Both the position numbers and the translations under genes were made by a program. A DNA stretch of 64,000 bases from Eublepharis macularius. Its lineage: Eukaryota > Chordata > Lepidosauria > Squamata > Eublepharidae. Below the pieces are notes generated by a model. That model made no database searches, had not been told where the DNA came from, and saw only the letters and a list, made by a program, of their open reading frames with translations. Numbering within the stretch: position 1 is the first letter of the stretch; each line of letters begins with the position of its first letter. Positions 45,364 through 55,828 of the stretch are shown here, piece after piece. The DNA is taken from the NCBI RefSeq assembly GCF_028583425.1, contig NC_072805.1, positions 14,208,001 through 14,272,000 of the forward strand. Reading direction: 5' to 3'.

Positions 45364-45456
45364 ACAGAGGCAGGCAATGACAAACCACTTCTGAACGTCT
45401 CTTGCCTTGAAAACCTTACGGAGTTGCCTTAAGTCACCTGCAACTTGATGTCTCTT
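45364..45456 (+). mobile_element. 5S-SINE tail fragment
   Basis: CAGAGGCAGGCAATGACAAA, then GAACGTCTCTTGCC and CACCTGCAACTTGATG match the 3' part of the 5S-SINE, here on the plus strand; the 5S-like head is missing. Confidence 0.6.
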
Positions 45457-45699
45457 TCCTCCACCATCACCACTAACTCTGTAAGGTAGGTTAGGCTGAG
45501 AAAGAGCGACTGGCCTTTGGTCACCAAGGGAGCAATCCTAACCACGTCTCCCGGCTCGGAATGTGATTTCACCTAAAAAAAAAAAGTGTTGGAAACGATT
45601 CATTGTGTGGGTCCTCTTTTGCCTCTGCAGTCAAAAGTCATCTTGCAAATCAAATTCTTATTTCTGTCCATTATTCTCTGACAAAAAGCTGTGCATATC

Positions 45700-45870
45700 A
45701 TTCTCCTCTTTTATATCATCACAACAACCCTATAAGGTAGGTTAGGCTAAAGGGATGTTGACTAGATCAACGTCTCCCAATAAGCTTCGATGGAAGAATA
45801 AGGATTCAAACCTGGGTTTTCCGGATCCTACTCTGGCATTCTAACCACCGTATCCAACTGGCTCGGTGTT
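45700..45870 (-). mobile_element. tRNA-derived SINE, antisense
   Basis: ATCACAACAACCCTATAAGG, then GGATTCAAACCTGGG (B-box complement) and TTCTAACCACCGTATCC. Confidence 0.7.
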
Positions 45871-47293
45871 CTGAGGACAGTAGCTGTGATGGGAGGAGGA
45901 AAGGTGTTGGGATCCAGATGTTGGAAGAATATACGAACTAGTCGAGAGGGTCTGTTTGGAGAGACAAGGCTTTCCAGATGTCTTTTCCAGCTGTTTTAGA
46001 TCAGGTCACAGTTGAAACTTTGATATTAGAAGAGGTTGCAACTGGATTCTCTCTCCACCCTGAACTTTTCTATTTGTTTGAAATAAATATACTAGTGATA
46101 CACCTTCCAAAATGAGGGAATGCATATAAGCATAGCTGGTCACATCTCTTAACCAGTGGTTTTATTCTTGCCTCTCAGTTCTGGATCAGCAGTAGCCATT
46201 CCTATGGCCATGTTAGTGAGATGTCATGGTTGCTGGGCAGGATGACCCCCCCCCCACAAACACACACTTTTATGAACTCAGCTGCTATTATACCTCACCT
46301 CAGACCTATTTGCATGCCTAGTAACCACACAGCTCACAGTAAGAACAGAGGCAGTTTCTGCCCAGCTGGAAGAAGATCTGGAAACGAAGGGTCAAAAATG
46401 AAAGTGGCCCTACAGAAACAGGCAGTCTCCAACACAACTGCAATCTAGAAACACATCTGAGTGTTGGTAGAGAACTTGGGGGAGGAAGGACCTTGGAGAA
46501 AAGGAGGGTGCAGGGGGAAAAGAAAAAATGGGACAAAGCCAGCTTGGGGAAAGAAGGTGGAGCAAACTACCCATCCATTCAGCTACTGGATAACTTTATG
46601 TTCAAAGGTCTATACAAATTGCCCCCTTTGATGGGCATTATTATTATTTAATATGGAATTGTATAGATGGGGTTAGTTAAAGATTAATGCATTAGTCACT
46701 GATGTTGAAAAGGTGCTGACTCATCCCTAAACACAGGCATGGCTTTCCTCTTCATAATTCTTAGGAGGAAAAGATGGTGAGGCACTTTTTCCCCGGTGAA
46801 AGTTTGCAGGCTTTCCAAATTACACTTCCAGTCAGCTTTCAGATGGTTTCTCTTCCACTTGCGTCAGCATAGCAACTGGGGAAGAGGAGGAGGAAGACAA
46901 GCTTGCAGAAGATGAGGACGTTATTTTAGAGCAGAGGTGCTTGATTTTGGAGCCCGCAGGTGGTTCACAACTCCACCACCTGCTGCGTCCCTATGGAGCT
47001 GCCATTTTGAGGTGCCGTTCGGAAAGACCTGCTGCTAGCAAACATTCATTGAGCGCAAGAACCCCATGTCTCCTCCCTTTCTTTGTACACACACGGAAGA
47101 ACTGCCAAGTGGCAAGTCCTAATCAACACAGGGCAGGTTAGAGGCTTTGGCTCCTCCTTTTTCTGTCACACAACTGTGATATTATATGACTTCGTGCCAT
47201 GTGCTGGCATTCTATGCTGCCAGCTGGAGTTCAGTTCATTCATTCATTCATTCATTCATTTCTGCCCTCAGCTCCCCACCCAAAGAAATGGAT
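45871..47293. other. Unassigned sequence
   Basis: No gene recognised; a (TTCA)n microsatellite lies at 47236-47260. Confidence 0.4.
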
Positions 47294-47655
47294 AGAGATG
47301 GGCACGATCGGAATCACGATGTGAAAAAAAACCCGATAATGGCATTTGCGCCATTGGGACTCAGCTAATCAGTTCCATCCACGGTGACTGATCCAGTGTT
47401 CGGGGGGGGGGCTTGATCAGGGGGGCCATCGTGATCTAATCGGAGAGCCAGACACTCAGGCGCCAATAATCTATTCCCCTAGCAATGGATCCAGGGGAAT
47501 GCCTGAGCTGTGTTTGCCCTCCTTCTGTCACCCTAGAAAACCGAATGGAAGCCCAGCTTTCCTTGATTAGCAGGCTTCCTTCCAACCACGGAGCAGCAAC
47601 CCAGGGGAGGGAGGGGGAAGGGGGTGTTCTGAAGCCATGGGCACAAAGGTTTTTT
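47294..47655. mobile_element. Possible diverged family J element
   Basis: TAGAGATGGGCACGATCGGA resembles the family J end, and GGCTTCCTTCCAACCACGG resembles its interior; the right end may be CCATGGGCA near 47637. Weak. Confidence 0.3.
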
Positions 47656-49050
47656 GCTTTTTAAAAAAACAGGGCTTTGTAGGAGGAATGGGTGTTTTTC
47701 TGTCTGTCACTCCCTGTCCCCTCATTGCCACCAGTGATCTCTCTATGAAGTTGAGAGAGGCATCCTAATGAAAACCACTCTTGGGCATGACTGTTAACCT
47801 GGTGTGTACTGCAAGACAGCTGGTGCATGCTCATACAACCACATGCGTGCTCCTCTGAGGGTCCCCGGGGGACAGGGGTTTTCCTCCAGCATATGTGTGC
47901 ATGCAAGCACAGGGACTGGCCACCCCTTCCAGATCATTCCTGCCCCCTGGACGTGATGGCCATTTGTCCGGTGTCCCAGGCTCTAGCAGCGCGGAGGGGG
48001 TTGACCATCCCTCCTGCAAACAGATGAGATCCCACATACCGCCCTGTTTGCCACTCTGCCATGTGAGGGGGTGGGTGGAATGGAGGCAGTGTGCAGCAGC
48101 CGCCCCTCCAGGGGCCAATCCGCCCAAGGGGGCAGAGGTGCCTGGTGGATCCTCAGGGCTGCTGCTTCCCTGTCTATGGACCATCCCCAGGGATGTACTG
48201 TGGGGCTGCCCCAGGAGAGGGTGTTGGGTAGCTACTGTCATCCACGGGTAAGCAGGGAGGGAGGAGTTGTTCAACATAGACTTTATTGAACTGCCCAAAG
48301 TGAAGAGGATGTTGCCAACTTCCTCCAGCCAGGACAGGAGCAGCACCTGTTTACACAGCAGTCGGAGCCATGAGAGCCACTCCTCATGCTGCCTTCTTGG
48401 GAGGGAAGTCGCGTAGAAGGCTGCCCAGGGAACGGCTCCAAGGGCTGGACTCAGATGGCAACCGAGAAGCATCACCAGGGGCTTGGATGGCAGCTGAGAA
48501 GGATCACGCTCCTTGGCCTCCCTGATGGGTCACAACCTGCTTAAAAGGGAAACAGACACGTGTGTGGTGAGGGGCCAGTCCTTGCACAAGCCACGACCAG
48601 TCTGTCCTGTCCTGGGAGGGTGTCCAAGGCCAGGGGCAGCAGCAGCAGCCACTCCATCATCACAGGTGCTACCAGCAACCAGAGGATGGGTGCCTCTTCG
48701 GTGGGAAGGTGCTCCTTGTCTGCATTTGGCTGTTCTGTTCCCGTGGCTGCTTGGAGCTCTGGTCCTGTGAGGGAGACAGTCAAGGGGACATGCACCCACC
48801 ATCGCTGGGGGAGTTGCCAGAGCGAGTACACAGTCACCCTGGTCTGCAGCTGCCCTCCTTCCTCTGCCCAAGGGAGTATGAACAGAGCCCTGGCATGGGC
48901 TGCTAGGAGCCCTCCCCGCAAACAACTGCATTGAGCACAGCTCCCTGGGCGACTGCCTCTTTGTCAGGCATGGGCTGTGCTCCCCTTGCCTGTGAGCTTC
49001 AACCTGTTTTCTATAATAAACCTCCTTTCTATAAAGATAGTTTTGGCTCC
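47656..49050. other. Unclassified GC-rich block with trailing AATAAA
   Basis: About 1.4 kb, GC-rich, ending with ATAATAAACC at about 49014. Open frames of up to 214 codons on the minus strand show no domain I recognise. It could be a non-autonomous transposon or a decayed retrocopy. Confidence 0.3.
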
Positions 49051-50255
49051 ATTAGTACAATACATTTCTCTGGGATATTTCTCTGAAGATCTTCCCCACG
49101 TGCCAGATTGGCTGGGCCTAAATAGTTTGATATAAGTTATTTTTCAGGGTTTCCACCCTGTTATGTTGTTATTTTGCTAGGACTAGCTAAACGGTCACCT
49201 TCTCAGCAGGTCAGTCTATATGTTCTCAGGTTTTACCTGAGTGGTGGCAGTGAATTACACCTTCCAAGGAAACCTTGGTCTAAGGGAGTTCCTAGCAAGA
49301 AAAATCACACACACACCCCTTAATAAACTTAACAGGGGTGCTGAAAAACATTATTAGCTGTGCTATCCCACAATTCCAAGCAGGATGTCTATCTCCCTAT
49401 TGTTCTGGGATATAATCGGGAAAAGAAGTGTGGGTGCATGCTCGTTCATGTACCTTCAGTTTTAATCCAGAAAAAAACCCTGTGCCATAAGTGCCAATCT
49501 CAGGAATACTGGTGTGTGTGTCTTTGCCGAAGTAGGTAATTGCCTTTAAAAGTTCAATGCTCTTTCAGTATAACAATTTTGGTTAGGCCTAAATGTGCAA
49601 TTAGACTATTTATCCACACCCCCATGTAAATTGGGATATGTGTTTCATCCCATTCTGACTGCAGAAGCGAACCTGCCAAAAAGCCAGCGCTTGTGCTATC
49701 TCGTGTTCTTGCCTAGACTTTCCTGTTTTGATACATCATATAATTTTTATGAAAGCGGCTGGAGTCCCCCTCCACCCGCCCGCATCCAATGTTTGCTTAA
49801 TAGTTGGATTGTTTCTTATGCATCACAAAGTATCCTTAGTGCCTTGTGTATTATGCAGAAAGTTTTATAAATGCCCTAATAATTATGGGAGTGGTTTATT
49901 TCTGTCCTGTGGTTAAAAAACTTCTTGGAAACGTGCTCCAGCCGTGAGCGTTTATCCAGCACCAAGCTGTCAAAAACCCTCCCAGCCTGGTTTGTGCCTT
50001 TGAGAATACAAGAACAGGCGTGGCCGGCCATCCCTAAAGCCCAGAAATGAGAACAGGCAGGGGTTTTTTTTCCAGCGGATGTCCCTTTTTTTCTAATCCA
50101 GACTTGTTTGGAGCCTTTGAAAATCTAGTCGCAAACATGTGGAGCCTCAGCCTCTCTGTCTTATTTCTGAGCTGTCATTCTGCATGTGGGTTACCATGGG
50201 CAGGAAGTGCAGGGCCAAGCACGATGGTCTGCAGGAGCCAAAGGGATCTCTTGCC
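49051..50255. other. Unassigned sequence
   Basis: Nothing recognised; AT-moderate. Confidence 0.4.
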
Positions 50256-50814
50256 CAGGGGTCATTTCGTAGAAAAAGAGCTGCAGGAACTCATTAGCAT
50301 ATGCCACGCCCCTTGCCAGCACCGGAAGTGTGTCATTAGCATAATGGCCATTGCATATGCCACACCCCCTGACCTCACCTATCCTGGCTGTTTTGGACCC
50401 AATCCTGGCCATTCAGGGCTGAAATTGGGCCCAAAATGGCAAAAAGGGGGCTGAAAATGGCCAAAAAGGGGCCCAAAATGGTCAGAACTGGGCAGCTGCT
50501 GAGCGGAAGAGTGATCCACCACCCGTCAGAGGCCCGATCCTGGCCATGTTGGGACCAATCCAGGCCAAAAGGGGCCCAAAATGGCCAAAAATCAGATAGG
50601 TGGGGCCACCTGACATGTGACCTCTTTGGAGAACTACCCGGAACTGCATTCCTGCGTGTTCCCCCTCAAAATGGGCCCTACCTCATTTTAACAATTTGCC
50701 AAAAGTGGTTTTGATAATGTCTTTTATGGCTTAATTTTAATCCCTTTCTTGTTTGTACTGTACGGTTTTATCATTTCTTATATTAAATTTGGATTTTAAA
50801 AAAAATGAGCCCTG
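50256..50814 (+). mobile_element. hAT MITE, family B copy 4, with nested insertion
   Basis: CAGGGGTCATTTCGTAG at the left and AAAATGAGCCCTG at the right; perfect target duplication CTCTTGCC. A 121-bp segment splits the right end (see 50681-50801). Confidence 0.88.
50681..50801 (+). mobile_element. 121-bp A-tailed insertion inside a hAT
   Basis: Flanked by AAAATGGGCCCT (50669-50680) and AAAATGAGCCCT (50802-50813), 11 of 12 matching. It is AT-rich and ends GGATTTTAAAA, consistent with a retroposed fragment. Source unknown. Confidence 0.65.
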
Positions 50815-50885
50815 CTCTTGCCCATGCTGAAAATGTGTCAGTGCTTCCATTCTGTGAAACCCCTGGTGTCTTAGCACGATTTGCA

Positions 50886-51063
50886 GAGTTGCCAACTCCA
50901 GGTTGGAAAATTCCTGGAGATTTTCCAGGTGGACCGTAGAGAGGGGAGGGATCTCAGCAGAGTATAATCCTCCAAAGCAGCCATTTTCTCCCTGGGAACC
51001 AATCGATGTCACCTGAATATCAGTTTTAATTCTGGGACATCTCCAGCCCCCACCTGGAGGTTA
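50886..51063. mobile_element. hAT MITE, family D (old copy)
   Basis: GAGTTGCCAACTCCAGG at the left and CCCCACCTGGAGGTT at the right. Confidence 0.55.
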
Positions 51064-51082
51064 TGAACAGATTCATGGGAAA

Positions 51083-51288
51083 TAGGGATGCCAGCTCCTG
51101 GTTGGTAAATTCCTGGAGATTTGGATGGTAGAGCCTGAAGAGGGTGGGATTTGTGAAGGGGAGAGTATAAATGCCAGAGTTAACCTTTTAAGGCAGCCAT
51201 TTTCTCCAGGGGAACTGATCTCTGTGGCCTGGAAGACGGTTGTAATTCTGGGAGATCTCCAGCCCCCACCTGGACGTTGGCAAGCCTA
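51083..51288. mobile_element. hAT MITE, family D
   Basis: TAGGGATGCCAGCTCC at the left and CGTTGGCAAGCCTA at the right; flanks ATGGGAAA and ATGGGAAG (7 of 8). Confidence 0.8.
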
Positions 51289-51716
51289 ATGGGAAGTATT
51301 AAACCAAAAGCATTTGCTGTGAATAGCTGAGGAACCCTTGTAATCCTATACTATGCAATAAATAATAGTAAACTTTTAAATCAAAATAAACTTTTTAATG
51401 TTTTTTTCATAGTGCAAAACTGACAAAGTGCAACAGTATCCAATAGTGCAAAGTGACATATCCAACCTGGAGGTTGGCAACTCTTTGTGGGAGATTGGAT
51501 TGAGGCCACTTAGCCCATCCCTGCTCTTGTAATGGTTGCCAGCAGCTCTGCTAGGTCTGGGACTTCCGCCAGCTCCCTCCCCCTTTACCTTTATGACCTT
51601 AATTACAGTTCAGATGGGGCAGGGCAGCTGGAGAGAAAGGGAAGAGAACGGTGAGGGAGCCAAAGTGCAAAGGGGTGGAAATGATATATTCTGCTGGAGT
51701 TGGGAGGGAGGTTAAG

Positions 51717-52300
51717 AACATAAGCCGAGCCTGCTAGATCAGACCAATGGTTCATCTAGTCCAGCATCCTGCTTTGCACAGCGGCCAACCAGTTGCACTG
51801 AAGGATCGTATCATCAGCTTAGAGGCCAAGGCCTTCCCCTGATGTTGTTTCCTATTCCTAGCACTGGAATTCACAGGGTTGCTGCCTCTGTATATGGATG
51901 TTCCTTTTAGTCACTATCAGGGCTTTTTTTCTTGGAAAAGAGGTGGTGGAACTCAGTGGGTTGCCCTAGGAGAAAATGGTCACGTGGCTGGTGGCCCCGC
52001 CCCCTGATCTCCAGACAGAGGGGAGTTTAGGTTGCCCTACGCGCTGCATGGCGCGGAGGGCAATCTCAACTACCCTCTGGCTGGAGATCAGGGGGCGGGG
52101 CCACCAGCCACGTGACCATTTTCAAGCGGTTCCGGAACTCCGTTCCATCGCGTTCCCGCTGAAAAAAAAGCCTGGTCACTATGGATAATAGCTATTGATG
52201 GACCTCCTCCAACAATGTCTATCTAACCCCTTTTTAAAGCCCTCTATGCTCGCGGCTTTCCCTATGTCCACCAGCAGTGTCCTGCAAGAGAATTATTATG
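51717..52300 (-). mobile_element. L2/CR1-like LINE 3' end interrupted by a hAT
   Basis: AAGAACATAAGCCGAGCCTG and ATCTAGTCCAGCATCCTG lie left of the hAT at 51918-52174; GCTATTGATGGACCTCCTCC and TTTTTAAAGCCCTCTATGC continue right of it. Confidence 0.75.
51918..52174. mobile_element. hAT MITE, family C copy 3
   Basis: CAGGGCTTTTTTTCTTGG and inverted CAGGCTTTTTTTTC; perfect target duplication GTCACTAT. Inserted in a LINE. Confidence 0.9.
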
Positions 52301-52660
52301 ATACAGTCTTTTTGTTGTCTTTTCTGGAATAGAAATGTTTCTTCCACATGATATTGTCTGTATGAGGTGGGGTTATATTTCAGGGAGTGTTACAAGTTTG
52401 TAATGGCCTGTAGAAATACTGCTTGGGTCCTGGAGAGAGCCGGCAAGTGGGATTGCTCCATGTTTTTCTGTGGGCGCATACGGGTGATAGAGAAAGGTGA
52501 AGCTTTTCCTCCCTCTGCCCTCCGTGATCAAGTATGCAGTTCAGTGTATGTACATGTGCAGTGAGTATGTATATTGTCTGCAGCGGCTGGAAGAACTGCG
52601 TGCCACCTCTGAACCTGTTACCTACCACTGCAAATTATTATACGTTCCCAATTACTTTCT

Positions 52661-52690
52661 TTCACATTATATTTTGTAATAAATGTATAT
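52661..52690 (+). repeat. Left 30-bp direct repeat flanking a LINE insertion
   Basis: Matches 52996-53025 at 29 of 30 positions (T versus G at position 8). Confidence 0.9.
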
Positions 52691-52703
52691 TTATTACTTT
52701 CAC

Positions 52704-52995
52704 TGGTGGCAGCTTCAAGCATAGACAGCTTCAAGAGGGGATTGGATAAACATATGGAGCAGACGTCCATCAGTGGCCATTAGCCACAAGGTATAGATGG
52801 AACTCTCTGTCTAGGGCAGTGATGCTCTGTATTCTTGGTGTTTGGGGGGGGGCAATCAGTGGGAGGGCTTCTAGTGTCCCTTCCCCACTGCCAGGCCTCC
52901 TGAGGACACCTGGTTTTTGGCCACTGTGTGACACAGAGTGTTGGACTAGATGGGCCATTGGCCTGATCCAACATGGCTTCTCTTATGTTCTTATG
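52704..52995 (+). mobile_element. L2-like LINE 3' end, 5' truncated
   Basis: GGTGGCAGCTTCAAGCATAG encodes the end of the RT frame (VAASSIDSFKRGLDKHMEQ), then the 3' UTR runs to CTTCTCTTATGTTCTTATG. Bracketed by the 30-bp direct repeats at 52661-52690 and 52996-53025; 13 bp of filler lie at the 5' junction. Confidence 0.85.
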
Positions 52996-53380
52996 TTCAC
53001 ATGATATTTTGTAATAAATGTATATATCCAGCATCAAAAAACGTAGTGACTGCAAAGATAATTGAGAAATCCTGTTCACCTAAATCCTACAAAGCAGGGC
53101 AGGGGAACGACACCATCATAGCAGTAGTAGCAACACACCCAACTTTAACCAGAAATGATTAAATGGAATGTCAAAAGGGTGGTGGGGGAAGATTTTTGTT
53201 TTCTGAAGCGTTCCAAAGAGGGATTAATTTGGACTGTTTTTCTGGGGCAGGGTTTGCAAAGACTCGGCTGCTGTTCTGGGAGTATCTTGTAGGTGGGCAA
53301 AGCAATGATGCCTTCTTTCTGTCTAGTACACCTTCATCGCTCCTTTCTCAGAGGAGCTGAGAGCAGCATACATTAGCATA

Positions 53381-53577
53381 CTAGGAAATTCCTGGAGATC
53401 AGGGAGTGGCACCTGAGGGACTGCAGAGTTTGGGAAGGGAGCTCAACAGGGATATGATGCCGCCGCGCCTGTCCTTGGAAGCTGCCATTTTCTCCAGGGT
53501 AACTGAACTGCGCAGGCTGGAAATCAAGTTATCATTCCAGGAGAACTCCAGGACCCACTTGGAGGTTGGCAAATCTA
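53381..53577. mobile_element. hAT MITE, family D (old copy)
   Basis: CTAGGAAATTCCTGGAGATC at the left and GGAGGTTGGCAAATCTA at the right. Confidence 0.6.
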
Positions 53578-53589
53578 GCATAGATGGTA

Positions 53590-53745
53590 TTCCTTTCCAC
53601 ATTTTATCCTCAGAGCAACCCTGTGAAGTGGAGACAGAGTGACAGGTCTAAGATCACCCAGTAAGCTTTGTGGCATTATGGAGACTCAAACTAGGGTCTT
53701 CCAGATCCTATTCTCATGCACCAATCACTATACCATACTGGTACG
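53590..53745 (-). mobile_element. tRNA-derived SINE, antisense
   Basis: CATTTTATCCTCAGAGCAAC, then AAGATCACCCAGTAAGC, ACTCAAACTAGGGTC and ACTATACCATACTGG. Confidence 0.65.
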
Positions 53746-55318
53746 GACACTAAAGAATCATTATTAATCAGGCCTTTTCCCCTTGCTACCCTGTACGCTT
53801 GGAACCCTTTAAGAACACCCATTTCTTTCTTTTTAAAAAATCCATTCCCAAAACAAACCTCTAGTGTTCAACTCAAGCTGGACTGCAGCCTATTTCTGAG
53901 CAGCATATCAATTTTCGAGCATCATATCCATCCCTTATTAGACATGTCTTTTTTTCCTTCTCCTTCAATGGCTCTCTGTTGTAAAAAAACAATAATTGTG
54001 GGTGCCTTGGAACAAGAACTTGTTAGGTTTTCTTTTCCTATAATGTTCTGCACAGCTCCGTCTAAATTGACAATGCTATGGAAAGAAATTCATCAACAGC
54101 AACTTCTGCATCCTGAGGTTTGATAGCAAAATGCTGGTGCATCTAAAATGTTCCAGGCATGGGTTTGAAACCAACTTTTCTCTTCCAGAAGGTTGAAAAA
54201 AGCCAGATGGGAGGATGGCTATTATTTGATTCTGACCAACCAAGATGAAGTCATGGGAAAGGTGAAAGTAGAAGCAGATGTGCTAGTAGAGAGATTCAAA
54301 CGCCTTCTGCATGGACCAGTTTCACTGGTTCAGTTCCCATACTGCAGTGTTTTTCTTGTGACCATCTACACCTGATTTTCTTGTGACCATCTACACCATG
54401 CATTGCATGGCAGCAAATCAGGTTACTATGTGGCTGTTCTGTGGCTTTCCTGGGAGCACTTATACCCTGACTTTAAAAAAAAATCCATTTTCCAACTGGC
54501 TGTTTCCCCTTGCACACCCTCTTCTGCCTCCCTTCCACCCTCTGCCAGCCTACTTCACTGTGATTGGCCACTGTTGTCTATCCAGCCACTCCCTCCTCCT
54601 CCTCTACATTCTTCCCTCTCCCCTCTTTCCTCTCCCACACTTAATTTTTTTTTTAAATCCAGTATAGGATCAATGTGCCAATGGGTTGAGAGGGAGAAAT
54701 CAAGGAAACAGATGGGACCAGCATTCCAGCGGTGTGATTCATCGCGTGTGCAACCACCCTCCTAAAAAACCCAAAAAAACAGAAAAAAGGAAAGGGCTAG
54801 CACTGTGACATCACCAATGATGACATCAATGATGAATGTGCCAGCATTCATCGATCCTGACACATTTTGACACAGTGCAGACTAAAAAGAACGACACCAC
54901 GCTGACCAAAAAAGAGAGGCATGAAAGGGCCCAGACAAGCCGATTCCTTGTCTTTCAGCTTGACATCTGGGATAGTGAGGAAGAGTTATGTCCAGGGTAC
55001 AGAAGGGGCTGCAGTCACAAGATAGAGAAGATGAGAGGGCGATCAGATAGAAAACAAGAAAGAAGGTCTCTTGTGCGGAAGGGAATGGGAACTTGTGTGC
55101 CTCTGTTGTGCAGGTGTCCACCACAAGGATTTAGATGAGTGTTCTATAATGGTAAATGGCAGAACAGATTAAGGTTTGACAGAATGATAAAAAACATTTT
55201 TTAAAGGTGTGGTTAATTGGGGGTGGGGGAGTAAATGCCAGATGTCAAAATGTACTATGCTCTCCAGTCATATCACCTTACTCATTAATGCAAAAGAAGG
55301 AGAAAATAAATGGCAGTT
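53746..55318. other. Unassigned sequence
   Basis: No gene recognised. The 100-codon frame at 54836-55138 has no familiar motif. Confidence 0.4.
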
Positions 55319-55512
55319 TTGGAGAGTGCCCTCAAGTCATAGCCTAGTGGGGTTTTTATGGCAAGAGACTAACAGAGGTGGTTTGTCATTGCCTACCACG
55401 GCAACCCTGGTCTTCGTGGGAGGTCTCCCATCCAATTACTAACCAAGGCCAAACTCTGCTTAGCTTCTGAGATCTGGTGAGATCAGGCCCACCTGGGCTA
55501 TCCAGGTCAGGG
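55319..55512 (-). mobile_element. 5S rRNA-derived SINE, copy 2
   Basis: The minus strand reads CCAGATCTCAGAAGCTAAGC, then TTGGTTAGTAATTGGATGGG and AGACCTCC, a clear 5S rRNA match through the A box, intermediate element and C box, followed by the tail that ends ATGACTTGAGGGCAC. Confidence 0.85.
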
Positions 55513-55828
55513 AAAATGAGAGTCTTAACTGTGACAAAACATTTACTGGAGGGAAAAAACAGTTTGTCTGGAATGGAAGTTTTTATCATAGTGAAGGACA
55601 ATAAGAAAAGAGAAAATGTGCATTTATGGCTATGATATTTTGGCTGCGGCGGCGGTTTGCCTGTAAATTATTACCTGGAAAGATCCTAAGATCCTAAGAT
55701 AGGGACAGTCCCTATTCTCAGATGCCCATTGTTGGTAAAATTACTGCCCCTATTTTGTTTCTTGGGAAGATTCTGGAGATAGTTTTCTGAAAAATAGTCT
55801 TCCTATAAGTACACTAAGGTTAAATGTA

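Noticed and set aside
47831-48475. 214-codon minus-strand frame
   Set aside because: No recognisable motif and several overlapping open frames on both strands; composition explains it.
55405-55512. A 5S rRNA gene
   Set aside because: The 5S-like part is diverged, lacks the true 5' and 3' ends and is fused to a retroposon tail.
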